Below, piece after piece: positions 36,450 through 47,800 of a DNA stretch of 64,000 nucleotides. Source of the stretch: Gammaproteobacteria bacterium HGW-Gammaproteobacteria-2 (lineage in GTDB: Bacteria > Pseudomonadota > Gammaproteobacteria > Xanthomonadales > Xanthomonadaceae); contig PGZE01000002.1 of assembly GCA_002840015.1 (NCBI GenBank), positions 1 to 64,000 of the forward strand. The letters are read 5' to 3'. The position numbers and the translations under genes are program-made. Positions within the stretch are counted from its first letter, which is position 1. The number at the start of each line of letters is the position of its first letter. A model generated the notes under the pieces. The model saw only the letters and a list, made by a program, of their open reading frames with translations. It was not told the origin of the DNA and did no database searches.

Positions 36450-37025
36450 TCAAGGTGCGGCGTGAGTACCACCGGCCAACTCGGTATCGAGCTGTGCAGT
36501 GGCGATTTCGTTGTTGAAAAAGGTGTAAGACAAAGTAAGCGTTGTGACATCTTTGGGTAACGCCGGATCAACAATGAAACGCACCGGCATCGCCCGCTCT
36601 TCACCCGGCGCCAGCAATTGCTGGGTGAAACAAAAGCATTCGGTTTTGCTGAAAAACGCAGAAGCCGACGACGGCGCAATCGACGGTACGGCCTGGCCGA
36701 TGATCGCCGTTTGCGACAGATTCATGGCGTGGAAGGTTGCCTCGGCCAACTCGCCAGGACGCACCTTCATTTCGAAGGTATCCGCCGAAAACCGCCACGG
36801 CAACCGCGAATTGACGCTGGTATCGAACTGCACGGTTACCAGTCGAGTGGGATCAGGCGTGTAGCCGGCAAGCCGCTGCTCACCCGCGGGCCCCTGCTCC
36901 AGGCGAATGCCAAACACCTTCTCGCAGGCGATGCGATAGATTGGCACCAACGAGAAAGCGAACACAAACGAACCCACCGCGACCAACGCAATGGTTTTCA
37001 ACGATGCTCTGTTGACCACGCTCAT
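36450..37025 (-). CDS. ctaG: cytochrome c oxidase assembly protein CtaG/Cox11
   Basis: The 191-aa product has a single N-terminal membrane anchor ([28 protein letters not shown]) and the copper-binding CxC of Cox11 in [16 protein letters not shown]. It delivers copper to the CuB centre of subunit I. Its start overlaps the stop of a 47-aa membrane protein by four bases (ATGA). Confidence 0.95.
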   Translation of the reverse strand: MSVVNRASLKTIALVAVGSFVFAFSLVPIYRIACEKVFGIRLEQGPAGEQRLAGYTPDPTRLVTVQFDTSVNSRLPWRFSADTFEMKVRPGELAEATFHAMNLSQTAIIGQAVPSIAPSSASAFFSKTECFCFTQQLLAPGEERAMPVRFIVDPALPKDVTTLTLSYTFFNNEIATAQLDTELAGGTHAAP

Positions 37026-37165
37026 TGCCCGAACACCCCGCTGGCGAGAAACCCCAGATACACCGCCAACGCAACCGCCCCAAGCAACCACGCCGTGCGC
37101 CGCGCCTGCAACTGCGCGCGGCGCCGTTGCTCGACGAAATCGGGTTGGTTGTGGTTTGGCGACAT
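37022..37165 (-). CDS. 47-residue single-helix membrane protein of the oxidase cluster
   Basis: Reading the minus strand from ATG at 37165 gives [20 protein letters not shown], then a basic stretch and one hydrophobic helix ([21 protein letters not shown]), stop TGA overlapping the ctaG start. Position between ctaD and ctaG and translational coupling support a real gene. Similar tiny proteins occur here in other Xanthomonadales, to my recollection. It may assist CtaG or oxidase assembly, as do the short CoxG- or CtaG-neighbour peptides. Confidence 0.78.
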   Translation of the reverse strand: MSPNHNQPDFVEQRRRAQLQARRTAWLLGAVALAVYLGFLASGVFGQ

Positions 37166-37179
37166 CAGGCGGCTCGCGC

Positions 37180-38808
37180 TCAATGACTCAGATCATCATG
37201 CGCCAAGTCGCCCGGACGCAGCACCGGCGGCGTAGCAAAGGTGTGGTGTGGTGCCGGCGACGGCAACGTCCACTCCAGGCCACGCGCGCCTTCCCACGAA
37301 CGGGCTTCGGCCTTGGCGCCATGGCGAAGCGAATGCCACAGAATGCCCGCCATCATGATCGGCGTCAGCAGCATGCCGAAGGCGCCAATCGTGCTGACCA
37401 GGTTCCAGTCGGCGAACGCGACGTTGTAGTCCGGTATGCGCCGCGGCATGCCGGCCAAGCCCAGGAAGTGCTGCGGGAAGAACAACAGGTTGACGAACAC
37501 CACGCTCCACCAGAAATGGAACTTGCCCAGAGTCTCGTTGTACATGCGCCCGGTCCATTTTGGCCACCAGTAATACACGGCCGCGATGATCGCGAACAGT
37601 GCGCCGGTAACCAGCACGTAATGGAAATGCGCGACCACAAAGTAGGTGTCCTGGTACTGGAAGTCGGCCGGCACGATCGCCAGCATCAAACCGGAAAATC
37701 CACCAATAGTGAACAGGATCACGAACGCGAGCGCCCACAGCATCGGCGTTTCGAAAGTCATCGAACTGGCCCACATGGTGCTGACCCAATTGAACACTTT
37801 GACGCCTGTTGGCACCGCAATCAGCATGGTTGCGTACATGAAAAACAATTCGCCGCCCAATGGCAGGCCCACGGTGAACATGTGGTGTGCCCACACGATG
37901 AAGCTGAGGAAAGCGATCGAGGCGGTGGCGTAAACCATTGCCTGATAGCCGAACAGCGGCTTGCGCGCAAACGTCGGGATGATCTCGCTGACGATGCCGA
38001 ACGCCGGCAGAATCATGATGTACACCTCGGGATGCCCGAAAAACCAGAAGATATGCTGGAACATCACTGGGTCACCGCCACCGGCGGCATTGAAGAAGCT
38101 GGTGGCGAAATACTTGTCGGTCAGCAGCATGGTTACTGCACCGGCCAGCACCGGCATCACCGCAATCAGCAAGAAGGCAGTGATCAGCCAGGTCCACACG
38201 AACAGCGGCATTTTCAGCAGGTCGATGCCCGGCGCGCGCATGTTGAGGATGGTGGCAATGATATTGATCGCACCCATGATCGAGCTGATGCCCATCAGGT
38301 GGATGGCGAAGATGGCGAACGACATGTTGGCGCCGCCCTGAATCGACAGCGGCGGATACAGGGTCCAGCCACCAGCCGGTGCGCCGCCGGGCAGAAACAG
38401 CGTCAGCAACAGCAGGCTGAATGCAAATGGCATGATCCAGAACGACCAATTGTTCATGCGCGGCAGGGCCATGTCCGGCGCACCGATCATCATCGGGATC
38501 AGCCAGTTGGCAAGGCCGACGAATGCCGGCATCACCCCACCAAAGATCATCACCAGTGCATGCACCGTGGTCATCTGGTTGAAGAACTCCGGATGCACCA
38601 ATTGCAGGCCAGGTTGTGCCAACTCGGCGCGGATCACGCCGGACATGGCACCACCAATGCAGAACATCACAAACGAGAACACCAGGTACAGGGTGCCGAT
38701 GTCCTTGTGATTGGTGGTGAATACCCAGCGATCAAGAAAACCTTGTGGTTTGTGATCGGCGTGATCAGCCGCGTGCTCGGGGCTGGCATCAAAGGCAGTT
38801 GTGGACAT
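37180..38808 (-). CDS. ctaD: cytochrome c oxidase subunit I (aa3 type)
   Basis: The 542-aa product has twelve helices and the heme-copper oxidase signatures: [12 protein letters not shown] (heme a ligand His), [15 protein letters not shown] (CuB His and cross-linked Tyr), [11 protein letters not shown] (CuB His pair), and [10 protein letters not shown] (heme a/a3 ligands). [12 protein letters not shown] is the aa3-type form of the motif. It reduces O2 to water and pumps protons in the inner membrane. It follows ctaC by 31 bases and precedes the small membrane protein and ctaG. Confidence 0.97.
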   Translation of the reverse strand: MSTTAFDASPEHAADHADHKPQGFLDRWVFTTNHKDIGTLYLVFSFVMFCIGGAMSGVIRAELAQPGLQLVHPEFFNQMTTVHALVMIFGGVMPAFVGLANWLIPMMIGAPDMALPRMNNWSFWIMPFAFSLLLLTLFLPGGAPAGGWTLYPPLSIQGGANMSFAIFAIHLMGISSIMGAINIIATILNMRAPGIDLLKMPLFVWTWLITAFLLIAVMPVLAGAVTMLLTDKYFATSFFNAAGGGDPVMFQHIFWFFGHPEVYIMILPAFGIVSEIIPTFARKPLFGYQAMVYATASIAFLSFIVWAHHMFTVGLPLGGELFFMYATMLIAVPTGVKVFNWVSTMWASSMTFETPMLWALAFVILFTIGGFSGLMLAIVPADFQYQDTYFVVAHFHYVLVTGALFAIIAAVYYWWPKWTGRMYNETLGKFHFWWSVVFVNLLFFPQHFLGLAGMPRRIPDYNVAFADWNLVSTIGAFGMLLTPIMMAGILWHSLRHGAKAEARSWEGARGLEWTLPSPAPHHTFATPPVLRPGDLAHDDLSH

Positions 38809-38839
38809 GTGTGTTACCTCAATCGAATTCGGTCAGCCG

Positions 38840-39691
38840 TCAACGGACGGCGGCCAGGGCAGCGGTGCGTGCGGCAGTGTCGGTGTCGGTTTTCTGTGCC
38901 AACAGCCAGGTGTCGAATTCGGCCTTGGGCACTGCCTTGACCACAATCGGCATGAAGCCGTGATCCTTGCCGCACAATTCGGCGCACTGGCCACGAAACA
39001 GGCCCGGCTCATCGATTCGAGTCCACGCCTCGTTGACGATGCCCGGGATTGCATCCTGCTTGATGCTGAAGGCGGGCACCCACCATGAGTGGATCACGTC
39101 ATCGGCGGTCAGCACGAAGCGAATCTTGGTATTGGTCGGCAGCACCAGCGGGTTGTCGACATCGAGCAGATAGTTGGGATTGGCTTCCAGTGTCGGCGTC
39201 TCGCCCGAACCCAGTTGCCGGATACGGTCGCTGTCGCGATCCAGGCGGCTGCTGAACGCCACGTTTTCACCGAGATACTCGTAACGCCACATCCACTGAT
39301 AGCCAGTGATCTTGACGGTCATCTCGGCTTCGCTGGTGTCGTACATTTTGAACAGTGTGCTTGTCGCCGGAACCGCCATCCCCACCAGAATCAGCACCGG
39401 GATCACGGTCCAGATGATTTCCGCCGTGGTGTTATGGGTCCAGGTCGCCGCAACAGCACCCTTGGACTTGCGAAAGCGAAACATCGCCACGCCCATGGCG
39501 CCAAACACCAGCACACCAATCACCACGCAAATCCACAAGATCAGGTTGTGCAGGTGATACACCTCGTTCGACACCTCAGTGACACCCGGCGTCATATTGA
39601 GCTGCATCGGTACAGGATTGGCCATGGCCACACCGACCAGAAGCAACAGGCCAAGGCCAATGCCAATGCGGCGAAAATGAACAGACTTCAT
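38840..39691 (-). CDS. ctaC: cytochrome c oxidase subunit II
   Basis: From MKSVHFRR the product is 283 aa: signal peptide, two membrane helices (LILWICVVIGVLVFGAMGVAMF and AEIIWTVIPVLILVGMAVPA) and a periplasmic CuA domain with ITGYQWMWRYEY, VIHSWWVPAF and the CuA loop GQCAELCGKDHGFM. It receives electrons from cytochrome c. It is first in the oxidase structural operon; the gene-free stretch upstream (39692-40244) should hold the promoter. A frame extension to 39859 is not used. Confidence 0.96.
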   Translation of the reverse strand: MKSVHFRRIGIGLGLLLLVGVAMANPVPMQLNMTPGVTEVSNEVYHLHNLILWICVVIGVLVFGAMGVAMFRFRKSKGAVAATWTHNTTAEIIWTVIPVLILVGMAVPATSTLFKMYDTSEAEMTVKITGYQWMWRYEYLGENVAFSSRLDRDSDRIRQLGSGETPTLEANPNYLLDVDNPLVLPTNTKIRFVLTADDVIHSWWVPAFSIKQDAIPGIVNEAWTRIDEPGLFRGQCAELCGKDHGFMPIVVKAVPKAEFDTWLLAQKTDTDTAARTAALAAVR

Positions 39692-40244
39692 CGGGTGTTC
39701 CCCAGCAATGTAACGTTTAGTGATTATCGAAATACCAGGCTCGCAAGCCCGAACCGCAGTGGCTGAAGCGCCAGTTTTCCGGCGCACACGAACTGCTGCG
39801 CGCAGCGAACACCGTTCCCTGTATTGATCCTGTAATCCTGCGCGTGGTCGGCGAACCACGGCGCACGCATCACCATGGCCCGCTACCGGTCAAAGCCATG
39901 TCAACGCCCTGCAGCACGCGGTAGCTGGCCGTTTTATCGGCACATAAAAGTACCCCGCGACCCAACGGATGACCTCGGGGAACCCCAAGATGTTACCCCT
40001 ACGAGCCAATTGCGGGCAAGCGCGGGGGCAAGCGTGAACACCCACAGCCGTGCAAGGACAGCGTTTTTTGGCCAAGATGCGTCCGTGTGTGAACATGAAT
40101 GCCCGCAAACGCGATAAAATGCGCGATTGCGCTTGCTGTGGTAACAATATCACCGCTTGGCCGGGCCATCCGGGCCCTTGAGCGCGGGAAAACCCAGCAT
40201 CGTCTCCCTCATCAACCTCAAAGTCAGAGCACTGGTTGCCACAC
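39692..40244. other. 553-base spacer, divergent promoter region, no gene seen
   Basis: The region lies between the minus-strand oxidase operon and the plus-strand PAP2-like gene, so it should contain both promoters. I see no convincing coding frame: the apparent frames at 39875-40117 and 39890-40306 have non-protein-like composition and overlap each other. No clear palindrome, RNA hairpin series or transposon end was noted. Confidence 0.5.
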
Positions 40245-40958
40245 ATGCTATCGCCCAAAACACTACCGCCCGAGCTGTTGGTGCCTGACAAGCTATCGCC
40301 CAGCACGCCATTGGCTGCGTGGAAGGCTTACCTGTCGCTTACTGGCAACCGCTACGAAATCATCGGCTCGCTCGCCCTGCTGATTCTGGTCATGGCTACC
40401 TTCGCCCATTTTCTGGGATTTGTCGAAGCGCGGCCAGGCGCAACGCTGGCCGACCCCTTGCTCAACCACCTTCCCACCATCGACCTCACCTGGGTCATCT
40501 TCCCGCTGATCTATGGCTCGGTTATCGCGGCAATCGTGTTGCTCTCGGCACAGCCCAAGCGACTGGTGTTTGCACTGCAACTATATGCGCTGGTGGTTGC
40601 CTCGCGAATGCTTGCCATGTATCTGCTGCCGCTTGATCCGCCAACGCGCATGATTTTGCTGCGCGATCCCATCGTCGAGCTGTTTGCCACGGGTGATGCT
40701 CCTACTCGCGATCTGTTTTTCTCCGGCCACACCGCTACCATGTTCATGCTGTATCTGACGGCGGCAAACCCGATTGCACGCAAAGTGTTTTTGCTGCTTA
40801 CGTTCGTGATCGCCGCCGCCTTGTTGTTGCAGCATGTTCACTACACGGTGGATGTACTCGCCGCATTCGTTTTCGTCTATGCCGGCGATGACCTGCTGCG
40901 CCGAATGAAAGGCAAGCTGGCTGCCATCAATGGCAACGGCCACGGCGTGCATCACTGA
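40245..40958 (+). CDS. PAP2-like / sphingomyelin synthase-type phosphatase membrane protein
   Basis: The 237-aa protein has about six membrane helices and the split catalytic motif of the PAP2_C (sphingomyelin synthase-like) family: FFSGHTATMFMLYL and HVHYTVDVLAAFVFVYAG. The first supplies the SGHT His, the second the HYTVD His-Asp pair. Such proteins hydrolyse or transfer lipid phosphate head groups. The ATG at 40245 gives MLSPKTLPPELL; a TTG at 40236 is less likely. Substrate unknown. Confidence 0.8.
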   Translation: MLSPKTLPPELLVPDKLSPSTPLAAWKAYLSLTGNRYEIIGSLALLILVMATFAHFLGFVEARPGATLADPLLNHLPTIDLTWVIFPLIYGSVIAAIVLLSAQPKRLVFALQLYALVVASRMLAMYLLPLDPPTRMILLRDPIVELFATGDAPTRDLFFSGHTATMFMLYLTAANPIARKVFLLLTFVIAAALLLQHVHYTVDVLAAFVFVYAGDDLLRRMKGKLAAINGNGHGVHH

Positions 40959-41466
40959 CCCTCGCATACGCTGAGCGCAGCAGGTCTTTGCCGTTAGGCT
41001 GGTGGTGAGCGCAGCGATCCCCAGCGCCGTTGCACCACCGGCGAACATGCTGGGGTTCGGTTGCTACGCAACAGCACTCGCCGCACGAGCTACGCCCTCG
41101 ACCACTTCGCGGTTACGCGGGGCTTCGCAGCGCTTTTCTAGACACTCTGTTGCACCCCGGTGCGAGCCAGTGCTCCTGTGGGAACCGGCCTGCAGGCGAA
41201 CGAACTGGCGAAAGCGCTTCGCGCGCAGAGCCTGCCCCAGACTTGATCTGGGGCGCGCTTTCACGAAAGCGGTGAACGCTCCCTCTAGGCCCACCTTGTG
41301 GACGACCGAACGAGCTGCGGCGAAGCGTAGGCATAGCAAGCGCTACTTGCGCTTTCGCGAAGCGACTGACAGGTAGCACCACATCACTGCAAGCATCCCG
41401 CTTCCGCCGCGCTGCGCCGACGACTACACTGGCGGCCTGAGTCCAACCTGCGAAGCCCCACCCGCC
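40959..41466. repeat. 508-base spacer with palindromic repeats
   Basis: No gene is apparent. A perfect 8-bp hairpin GCCCCAGA-CTTGA-TCTGGGGC lies at 41234-41254; its left part recurs at about 50527. A fragment of the AGCCCACC...GGGCGAC family is at 41281-41305 (decayed to CCCACCTTGTGGACGACC). Short GCGCTTTCACGAAAGCG and CTTGCGCTTTCGCGAAGCG hairpins follow. The region ends in the presumed putA promoter. Confidence 0.6.
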
Positions 41467-44400
41467 GTGACCGCCATCCTTTCGCCCGAACTCACCGCGG
41501 CCAACGACCCGCAGCGTCAACGCATCACCCAGGCATGGCTGCGCGACGAGGATGAGCACGTCGCCGAACTACTGCGTGATGCCACGCTCAACGAACCCAT
41601 CCGCGCGGCGATTCAGGCCACTGCCGTTGGCCTGGTCAGTACCGTGCGCCAACGTGCGCAGAGCCAGGGCGCGATCGAAGCCTTCATGCGCCAGTACGAC
41701 CTCAGTTCCGAGGAAGGCGTGCTGCTGATGTGTGTGGCTGAAGCGCTGCTGCGCATCCCCGATGCCGGCACCGCCGACCGCCTGATCCGCGACAAGCTGG
41801 GCGAGGCCGATTGGGATTCACACTTGGGACAAAGCGACTCCTTGTTTGTCAATGCCTCCACCTGGGGCCTGATGCTGACCGGGCACTTGGTCAATCTGGC
41901 CGAAGAAACCCGTGGCAACGTCACCGGCGCGCTGCGCCGGTTGGTGGGCCGCGCCGGCGAGCCGGTGATTCGCCTCGCGGTGCGCCAAGCGATGCGCATC
42001 ATGGGCCACCAGTTCGTGATGGGGCGCACCATCGAAGACGCTCTCAAGCGCTCACGCAAGGGTGAAAACGCGAGCTACCGCTATTCGTTCGACATGCTCG
42101 GCGAAGCCGCGCTCACCGCGCGCGATGCCGCCCGCTACATGGACAGCTACCGCATGGCGATCCGCGCGATCGGCGCCAGCGGCCCGTTCCCCGACTTGTT
42201 CGCCGCGCCCAGCATTTCGGTGAAGCTCTCGGCCCTGCACCCGCGCTACGAGCACGCCAAGCGCGCCCGCGTGCGCGCCGAACTGACGCCACGCGTGCTC
42301 GAACTGGCGCAACTGGCACGCGAGCAGAGCATCGGCTTCACCATCGATGCCGAAGAAGCCGATCGTCTGGAAATGAGCCTCGACCTGATCGCCGAGGTCT
42401 ACGCCGACCCCAGCTTGGCCGGCTGGAACGGCTATGGCCTCGCGGTGCAGGCGTATCTGCGGCGCGCGCCATTCGTGATCGACGCCATCGTGGCGCTGGC
42501 GCGCAAGGTCGGCCGACCGATGCCGGTGCGTCTGGTCAAGGGCGCCTACTGGGACGCCGAGATCAAGCATGCTCAGATCGAGGGGCTTGCCAGCTATCCG
42601 GTGTTTACGCGCAAGGCCAATACCGACGTGAGTTATCTGGCCTGCGCCCGGCGCATGCTCGAAGCCGGCGACCTGCTGTACCCGATGTTCGCCAGCCACA
42701 ACGCCCACACCATCGCCGCCGTGCATCACATGGCCGCGCAACTGGGTCGGCGCGGCGGCGCGCATTACGAGTTCCAGCGCCTGCACGGCATGGGCGCCGA
42801 CCTGTATGCCGATGTCGTCGCCAACGACAAGCTCGACACGCCGTGCCGGGTATACGCGCCGGTCGGCAGCCACGAAGACCTGCTGCCGTATCTGGTGCGC
42901 CGCCTGCTGGAAAACGGCTCCAACACAAGCTTCGTCAACCGCATCACCGACGAGCGCATGAGCGCCGCCGAACTGGTCGCCGACCCGGTGGCCGAAGTGG
43001 CGGCACAGACCCGCAAAGCGCATTCCAAGATCCCCGCACCGCGCGACCTGTACGGCGCGCAGAGGAAGAACTCCATGGGCATCAATCTCGCCAACGATCT
43101 CGATCTCAACCAACTGGCGCGCGACATCAATGCCGCCGTGCAGCCCTGGCGCGCGCAGCCGCTGGTGCCCGGCGCGCAGTCCGGCGGCGCGGTCACCGCA
43201 GTGACCTACCCCGGCGACCGCCGCCAGAGCGTCGGCGAATGGCAAGCCGCCGACGCCGCCACGGTGGAGCGCGCGCTGAGCAACGCGGTGACCGCGCAAC
43301 CCGAATGGGATCGCCTGCCCGCCGCCTCGCGCGCCGCCATCCTCGAACACGCCGCCGACCTGCTGGAAGCGCGCATCGCGCAGTTCATCGCCCTGTGCGT
43401 GCGTGAAGCCGGCAAGACCATTCCCGATGCCGTCGCTGAAGTGCGCGAAGCGGTGGATTTCTGCCGCTATTATGCGCAGCAGGCGCGGCGCCAGTTCGGC
43501 CAGCCCGAAACCCTGCCCGGCCCGACCGGTGAAACCAATCAACTATTCCTCGCCGGACGCGGCGTATTCGTCTGCATCAGCCCGTGGAATTTCCCGCTGG
43601 CGATCTTCATGGGCCAGGTGGCCGCCGCATTGGCGGCCGGCAACAGCGTGCTGGCCAAGCCCGCCGAGCAGACCAACCTGATCGGCTACGCCGCGGTGAA
43701 GCTGCTGCACGAAGCCGGAATTCCCGAAGCGGTGCTGCAATTGCTGCCCGGCGATGGCGCCAGCGTCGGCGCCGCACTCACCCGCGACCCGCGTGTTGCC
43801 GGCGTTGCCTTCACCGGCTCCACCGAAACCGCACGCCTGATCAACCGCAGCCTCGCTGCCCGTGATGCCGCCATTGCCGTGCTGATCGCCGAAACCGGCG
43901 GCCAGAACGCCCTGATTGCCGACTCCTCAGCGCTGCCCGAGCAACTGGTGAAAGATGCCCTGACCGCCGCGTTTGGTTCCGCCGGGCAACGCTGCTCCGC
44001 CGCGCGCATTCTGTTCGTGCAGGCCGACATCGCCGACCGCGTGATTGAACTGCTGGCTGGCGCCATGGACGAACTGCGCGTCGGCGACCCCGGCCTGCTG
44101 TCCACCGACGTCGGCCCGGTGATCGACACCGACGCACTGGCCACCTTGCAGGCGCATGCCGAGCGCATGGACCGCGAAGCCAAGCCGATCAAGCAAGTGC
44201 AGCTCGACGACAGCACCGCACACGGCAGCTTCTTCGCCCCGCGCGCCTACGAACTGCAATCGCTGAACCAGCTCCAGCGCGAAGTGTTCGGCCCGGTGCT
44301 GCACGTGATCCGTTATGCCGCCGACGACCTCGACCAGGTGATCGATGCCATCAACGCCACCGGTTACGGCCTCACCCTGGGCATCCACAGCCGCATCGAC

Positions 44401-44631
44401 GCCACCGTGCAGCGCATCGCCAGCCGCGCCCATGTCGGCAACTGCTACGTCAACCGCAACCAGATCGGCGCCGTGGTCGGCGTGCAACCGTTTGGCGGCG
44501 AAGGCCTCTCCGGCACCGGCCCCAAAGCCGGCGGCCCGCACTACCTGCTGCGCTTCGCCACCGAGCGCACGTTGACCATCAACACTACGGCGGCTGGGGG
44601 GAATGCTTCGTTGTTGACGTTGGGGGAGTAG
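41467..44631 (+). CDS. putA: bifunctional proline dehydrogenase / P5C dehydrogenase PutA, no DNA-binding domain
   Basis: A GTG start gives 1054 aa. The N-terminal part is the PRODH FAD-barrel (residues ~190-500, with [32 protein letters not shown] and [16 protein letters not shown]). The second half is an aldehyde dehydrogenase (~570-1030) with [13 protein letters not shown], a catalytic Glu in [10 protein letters not shown] and the catalytic Cys843 in [14 protein letters not shown]. It oxidises proline to glutamate through P5C, channelled between the sites. The ribbon-helix-helix regulator domain of E. coli PutA (1320 aa) is absent, as in short type A PutAs, so it is not a self-repressor. 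Confidence 0.96.
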   Translation: MTAILSPELTAANDPQRQRITQAWLRDEDEHVAELLRDATLNEPIRAAIQATAVGLVSTVRQRAQSQGAIEAFMRQYDLSSEEGVLLMCVAEALLRIPDAGTADRLIRDKLGEADWDSHLGQSDSLFVNASTWGLMLTGHLVNLAEETRGNVTGALRRLVGRAGEPVIRLAVRQAMRIMGHQFVMGRTIEDALKRSRKGENASYRYSFDMLGEAALTARDAARYMDSYRMAIRAIGASGPFPDLFAAPSISVKLSALHPRYEHAKRARVRAELTPRVLELAQLAREQSIGFTIDAEEADRLEMSLDLIAEVYADPSLAGWNGYGLAVQAYLRRAPFVIDAIVALARKVGRPMPVRLVKGAYWDAEIKHAQIEGLASYPVFTRKANTDVSYLACARRMLEAGDLLYPMFASHNAHTIAAVHHMAAQLGRRGGAHYEFQRLHGMGADLYADVVANDKLDTPCRVYAPVGSHEDLLPYLVRRLLENGSNTSFVNRITDERMSAAELVADPVAEVAAQTRKAHSKIPAPRDLYGAQRKNSMGINLANDLDLNQLARDINAAVQPWRAQPLVPGAQSGGAVTAVTYPGDRRQSVGEWQAADAATVERALSNAVTAQPEWDRLPAASRAAILEHAADLLEARIAQFIALCVREAGKTIPDAVAEVREAVDFCRYYAQQARRQFGQPETLPGPTGETNQLFLAGRGVFVCISPWNFPLAIFMGQVAAALAAGNSVLAKPAEQTNLIGYAAVKLLHEAGIPEAVLQLLPGDGASVGAALTRDPRVAGVAFTGSTETARLINRSLAARDAAIAVLIAETGGQNALIADSSALPEQLVKDALTAAFGSAGQRCSAARILFVQADIADRVIELLAGAMDELRVGDPGLLSTDVGPVIDTDALATLQAHAERMDREAKPIKQVQLDDSTAHGSFFAPRAYELQSLNQLQREVFGPVLHVIRYAADDLDQVIDAINATGYGLTLGIHSRIDATVQRIASRAHVGNCYVNRNQIGAVVGVQPFGGEGLSGTGPKAGGPHYLLRFATERTLTINTTAAGGNASLLTLGE

Positions 44632-44859
44632 TCGCGGCGGCGCACCCTGTACGCGACCCGAACCCGCGACGCACCACCCGTCGAACACAGGCTGGGCTCC
44701 AAAAAAACGGTGACGTGGTCCTGGAGCGCTGTGTACGCGACCCGAACCCGCTCTCCACCCTCGGCACTCCGGCTTTCCTGCCACAACAGGTATGCTCAGC
44801 CATTGATCGGCGGCGCGAGGGTTCGCTCCGCCGGATGCATCGGCAGGAAAAGACACGGC
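44632..44859. repeat. spacer with two degenerate copies of a TACGCGACCCGAACCCGC repeat
   Basis: Two copies of CCTGTACGCGACCCGAACCC-like sequence lie at about 44647 and 44733, near a CAAAAAAAC tract. They look like decayed members of the dispersed CCCTGTGGGCGACC family. An AGGAAAAG ribosome site for the next gene is at 44845-44852. Confidence 0.45.
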
Positions 44860-47800
44860 ATGGCGCAGCGTTCCGCACGCATTCAATCACTGGCTTCGGT
44901 GAGCCAATTCCGCATCGGCGCGCTGCTGATCGTGCCCGAGCGCCTCACCATTGTCACCGGTGAACGCGAGATTTCGCTCGAGCCGCGCCTGATGGAAGTG
45001 CTGATCGCGCTCGCCGAACATGCCGGCGAAGTGGTCAGCGCCGATCAATTGTTGATTGAGGTCTGGCGCGGCTCCTTCTACAGCGACAACCCGGTACACC
45101 GCGCCATCGCTCACCTGCGGCGCCTGATTGGCGACAGCAGCCGCAACCCGACCTACATCGAGACGATCCGCAAGCGCGGCTATCGCCTGATCGCCAAAGT
45201 CCTGTTCCCGGAAGACTATCGGCGTACACCCACTCTCTCCGGACCGTGGACACACGGCAACCCTTACGTCGGGCTCAGCGCATTCGACGATCAACATGCC
45301 GGGGTGTTTTTCGGACGCAGCCGGATGACAGCAAAACTGCTGACCGCGCTGCGTCGGCAAATCGACAGCCAGCGCCGGTTCGTCTTGCTGGTAGGCTCCA
45401 GCGGTTGCGGCAAGACCTCGCTGCTGCGTGCCGGCGCGGAGCCATTGTTGAAACGCGAAGGCGGTTTCGATGGTTTGCAGGCGTTGGCGGTGGCGTATTG
45501 CGATCTCGCCGCCTGTCACGGCGGCGACGTGCTGTTGCAACTGGCTGCAGCGCTGGCGAGCTGGGCCATCGACGGCCGGCCGGTATTCGCGCCCGGCCCG
45601 GTCAGCGATCTCGCCAACATGCTGCGCCAGCAGCCCGAACACGTGGGCGCGGTATTCGCCGAGGCTGTGCGCCGGCGCAGTGCGTCGATGGGGCCTTATG
45701 CGCACTTGCTGTTGATCCTCGATCACGGCGAAGCTCTGGTTGCTTCGCCCGCGATCGATCAGCGCGAGCGCGCCGCGTTCTGGCGCGTGCTGGCGCAGTT
45801 GTGCGATTGCGCGCACGTGGCGGTGGTGATGATTACGCGCAGCGACTTCTATCCGCGCCTGATTGACGCCCTGCCAGGCCTGGCCGAACTCAAGGCCAGC
45901 GATGGCCATGTCGATGTGCTGACCCCGCGCGCCGGCGACATCGCGCAGATCATCCGCGCGCCGGCGATGCTCGCCGGCCTGGTGTTCGAGGAAGACCCCG
46001 ACACTGCGGCGCGCCTGGATGACACCCTGCGTGATGCAGCCCTGGAACACGCCGATGCGCTGCCGCTGTTGCAACACGCACTGCACACCCTGTACGAGCG
46101 ACGCACCGAGGCCGGCGAGCTGACCTTTCGCAGCTATCGCGAGATCGGTGGTCTGGTTGGAGCGCTCGCGCATCGCGCCGAGGAAGTGTTCGCCAGCCTG
46201 CCGGCGCCGGCGCGCGCGAGCCTCGATCAGGTTCTCGCCCTGCTGGTGGTGGTGCAGCCCGACAGCGAAGCAATCAGCGCGCAAAGCGTGTATTGGTCGG
46301 CGCTTGCGGACGAGTCGGCGCGGCAACTGGCCGAGACCTTCGTCTGCGCGCGCCTGTTTGTGGGCGAGTTGCAGCACGGACGGCCGGTATTCGGGGTGGC
46401 GCATGAAGCGCTGCTGCGGCAATGGCCGCGCGCCCGCGAGTGGATCGTCGACAACCGTCGCCTGCTGCAAGCGCGCGCCCGCCTGCGCCGCGCCACCGCA
46501 CGCTGGGTCGAGGAAGGGCGCAGTGCCGACTTCCTGCTCAACCCCGGGCAGCCACTGAGCGAAGCTCGCGAGGCGGCCAGTCATCCGGGCACCAGCGTAT
46601 CCGACGACGAGCGCGCGTTTCTAGCCGCCTGCGAGCGCCAGCTCCGCTTCGCGCGCCGGCTGCGCGTTGCTGCCCTCACTGCGCTGTTCGCGTTCAGCGC
46701 CGTTGCGGTGCTGTTCGCGTTCAGTGCGCAGCACGCCCGGCGCGAGGCCGAGCAGCATCGCGAGGAAGCCCTGCGCCTCGCTGATTTCATGCTGGTCGAC
46801 CTCGCCGACCGCCTGCGCCCGCTCGGCAACCTGAAGCTGCTGTCCGGCATCGGTGACCAGGCGCTGTCCTACCTCGAACATCAGTCGACCGCGACAATGC
46901 GCACCGAGGATCTGATCAACCACTCGCGCGCCCTGCGCACCATCGGCGAGGTGCTGATGGCGCAGGAACAACGCAAGGAAGCGCTACCCACGTTCGAGCG
47001 CGCTGTGGATGCAGCGCGCAGCGCGCTGGCGCTGGCCCCGGACTCCCCTGCTGCGCTGGCCGAATCCGGCATCGCCGAATACTGGCTCGGCTATTACTAC
47101 TTCGAACAGCGCCGACTTGACGAAACGCGCCGGCATTGGCAGGCGTATCTAGCCAGTAGCGAGCGCCTGGTGCAGATCGAACCGGAAAACCCGAAATGGA
47201 TGCTGGAACTGTCCTATGCCCTGAACAACCTGGGCGCGCTGGCCCTGCGTCAGGGGCGCAGCGACGAAGCGCTGGCGCGGTTTACGCGCTCGGCCGAGCT
47301 CAAGCGCGCCGCACTCACGTATGGGCCCGACGATGCGACCCTGCGCCTCGATCTGATCAATTCCTTGTCCTGGATAGCCAAAACGCGCGCCGCCGACGGG
47401 CGCCTGCGCCAAGCTAGCGAGGGTTATGCCGAAGTGGTGCGCATGCTGCGCGATCTCGTCGCCGAGCGTCCCGAAGCGCTTGCCTGGGAGGAGCGACTGG
47501 CCCTTGATCTGCTCATTGGCGCCGGCATCGAGCTGAAGTTGGGCCGGCTGCCGCAGGCGCTGATCCAAGTCGAAGAAAGCATTGCACGTTTGGCGGCGCT
47601 GATCGCATCTGCACCCGATAATCGGATCTGGCGCCGCGATCTGACCTACGCGCATCTGACAGCGGCATGGATCGCCGAGGCCAGCGCTGCGGCGGCACTG
47701 GTCACCAGCCATCTGCTGGCGGCGCAGACACTATCAGCCGAGTTGCTGGCCAGCGCAGACCCCGAACCGTTGCCGCAATGGCGGCGCCTGGATGCGCAGA

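Noticed and set aside
36991-38940. 649-aa plus-strand frame opposite ctaD
   Set aside because: Antisense to cytochrome oxidase subunit I; His/Gln/Arg-rich composition is typical of a shadow frame.
39875-40306. Frames in the spacer upstream of the oxidase operon
   Set aside because: Mutually overlapping, short, and of shadow-like composition.
44887-46584. 565-aa minus-strand frame opposite the STAND ATPase gene
   Set aside because: Antisense of a gene with clear Walker motifs; no domain recognised in the shadow.
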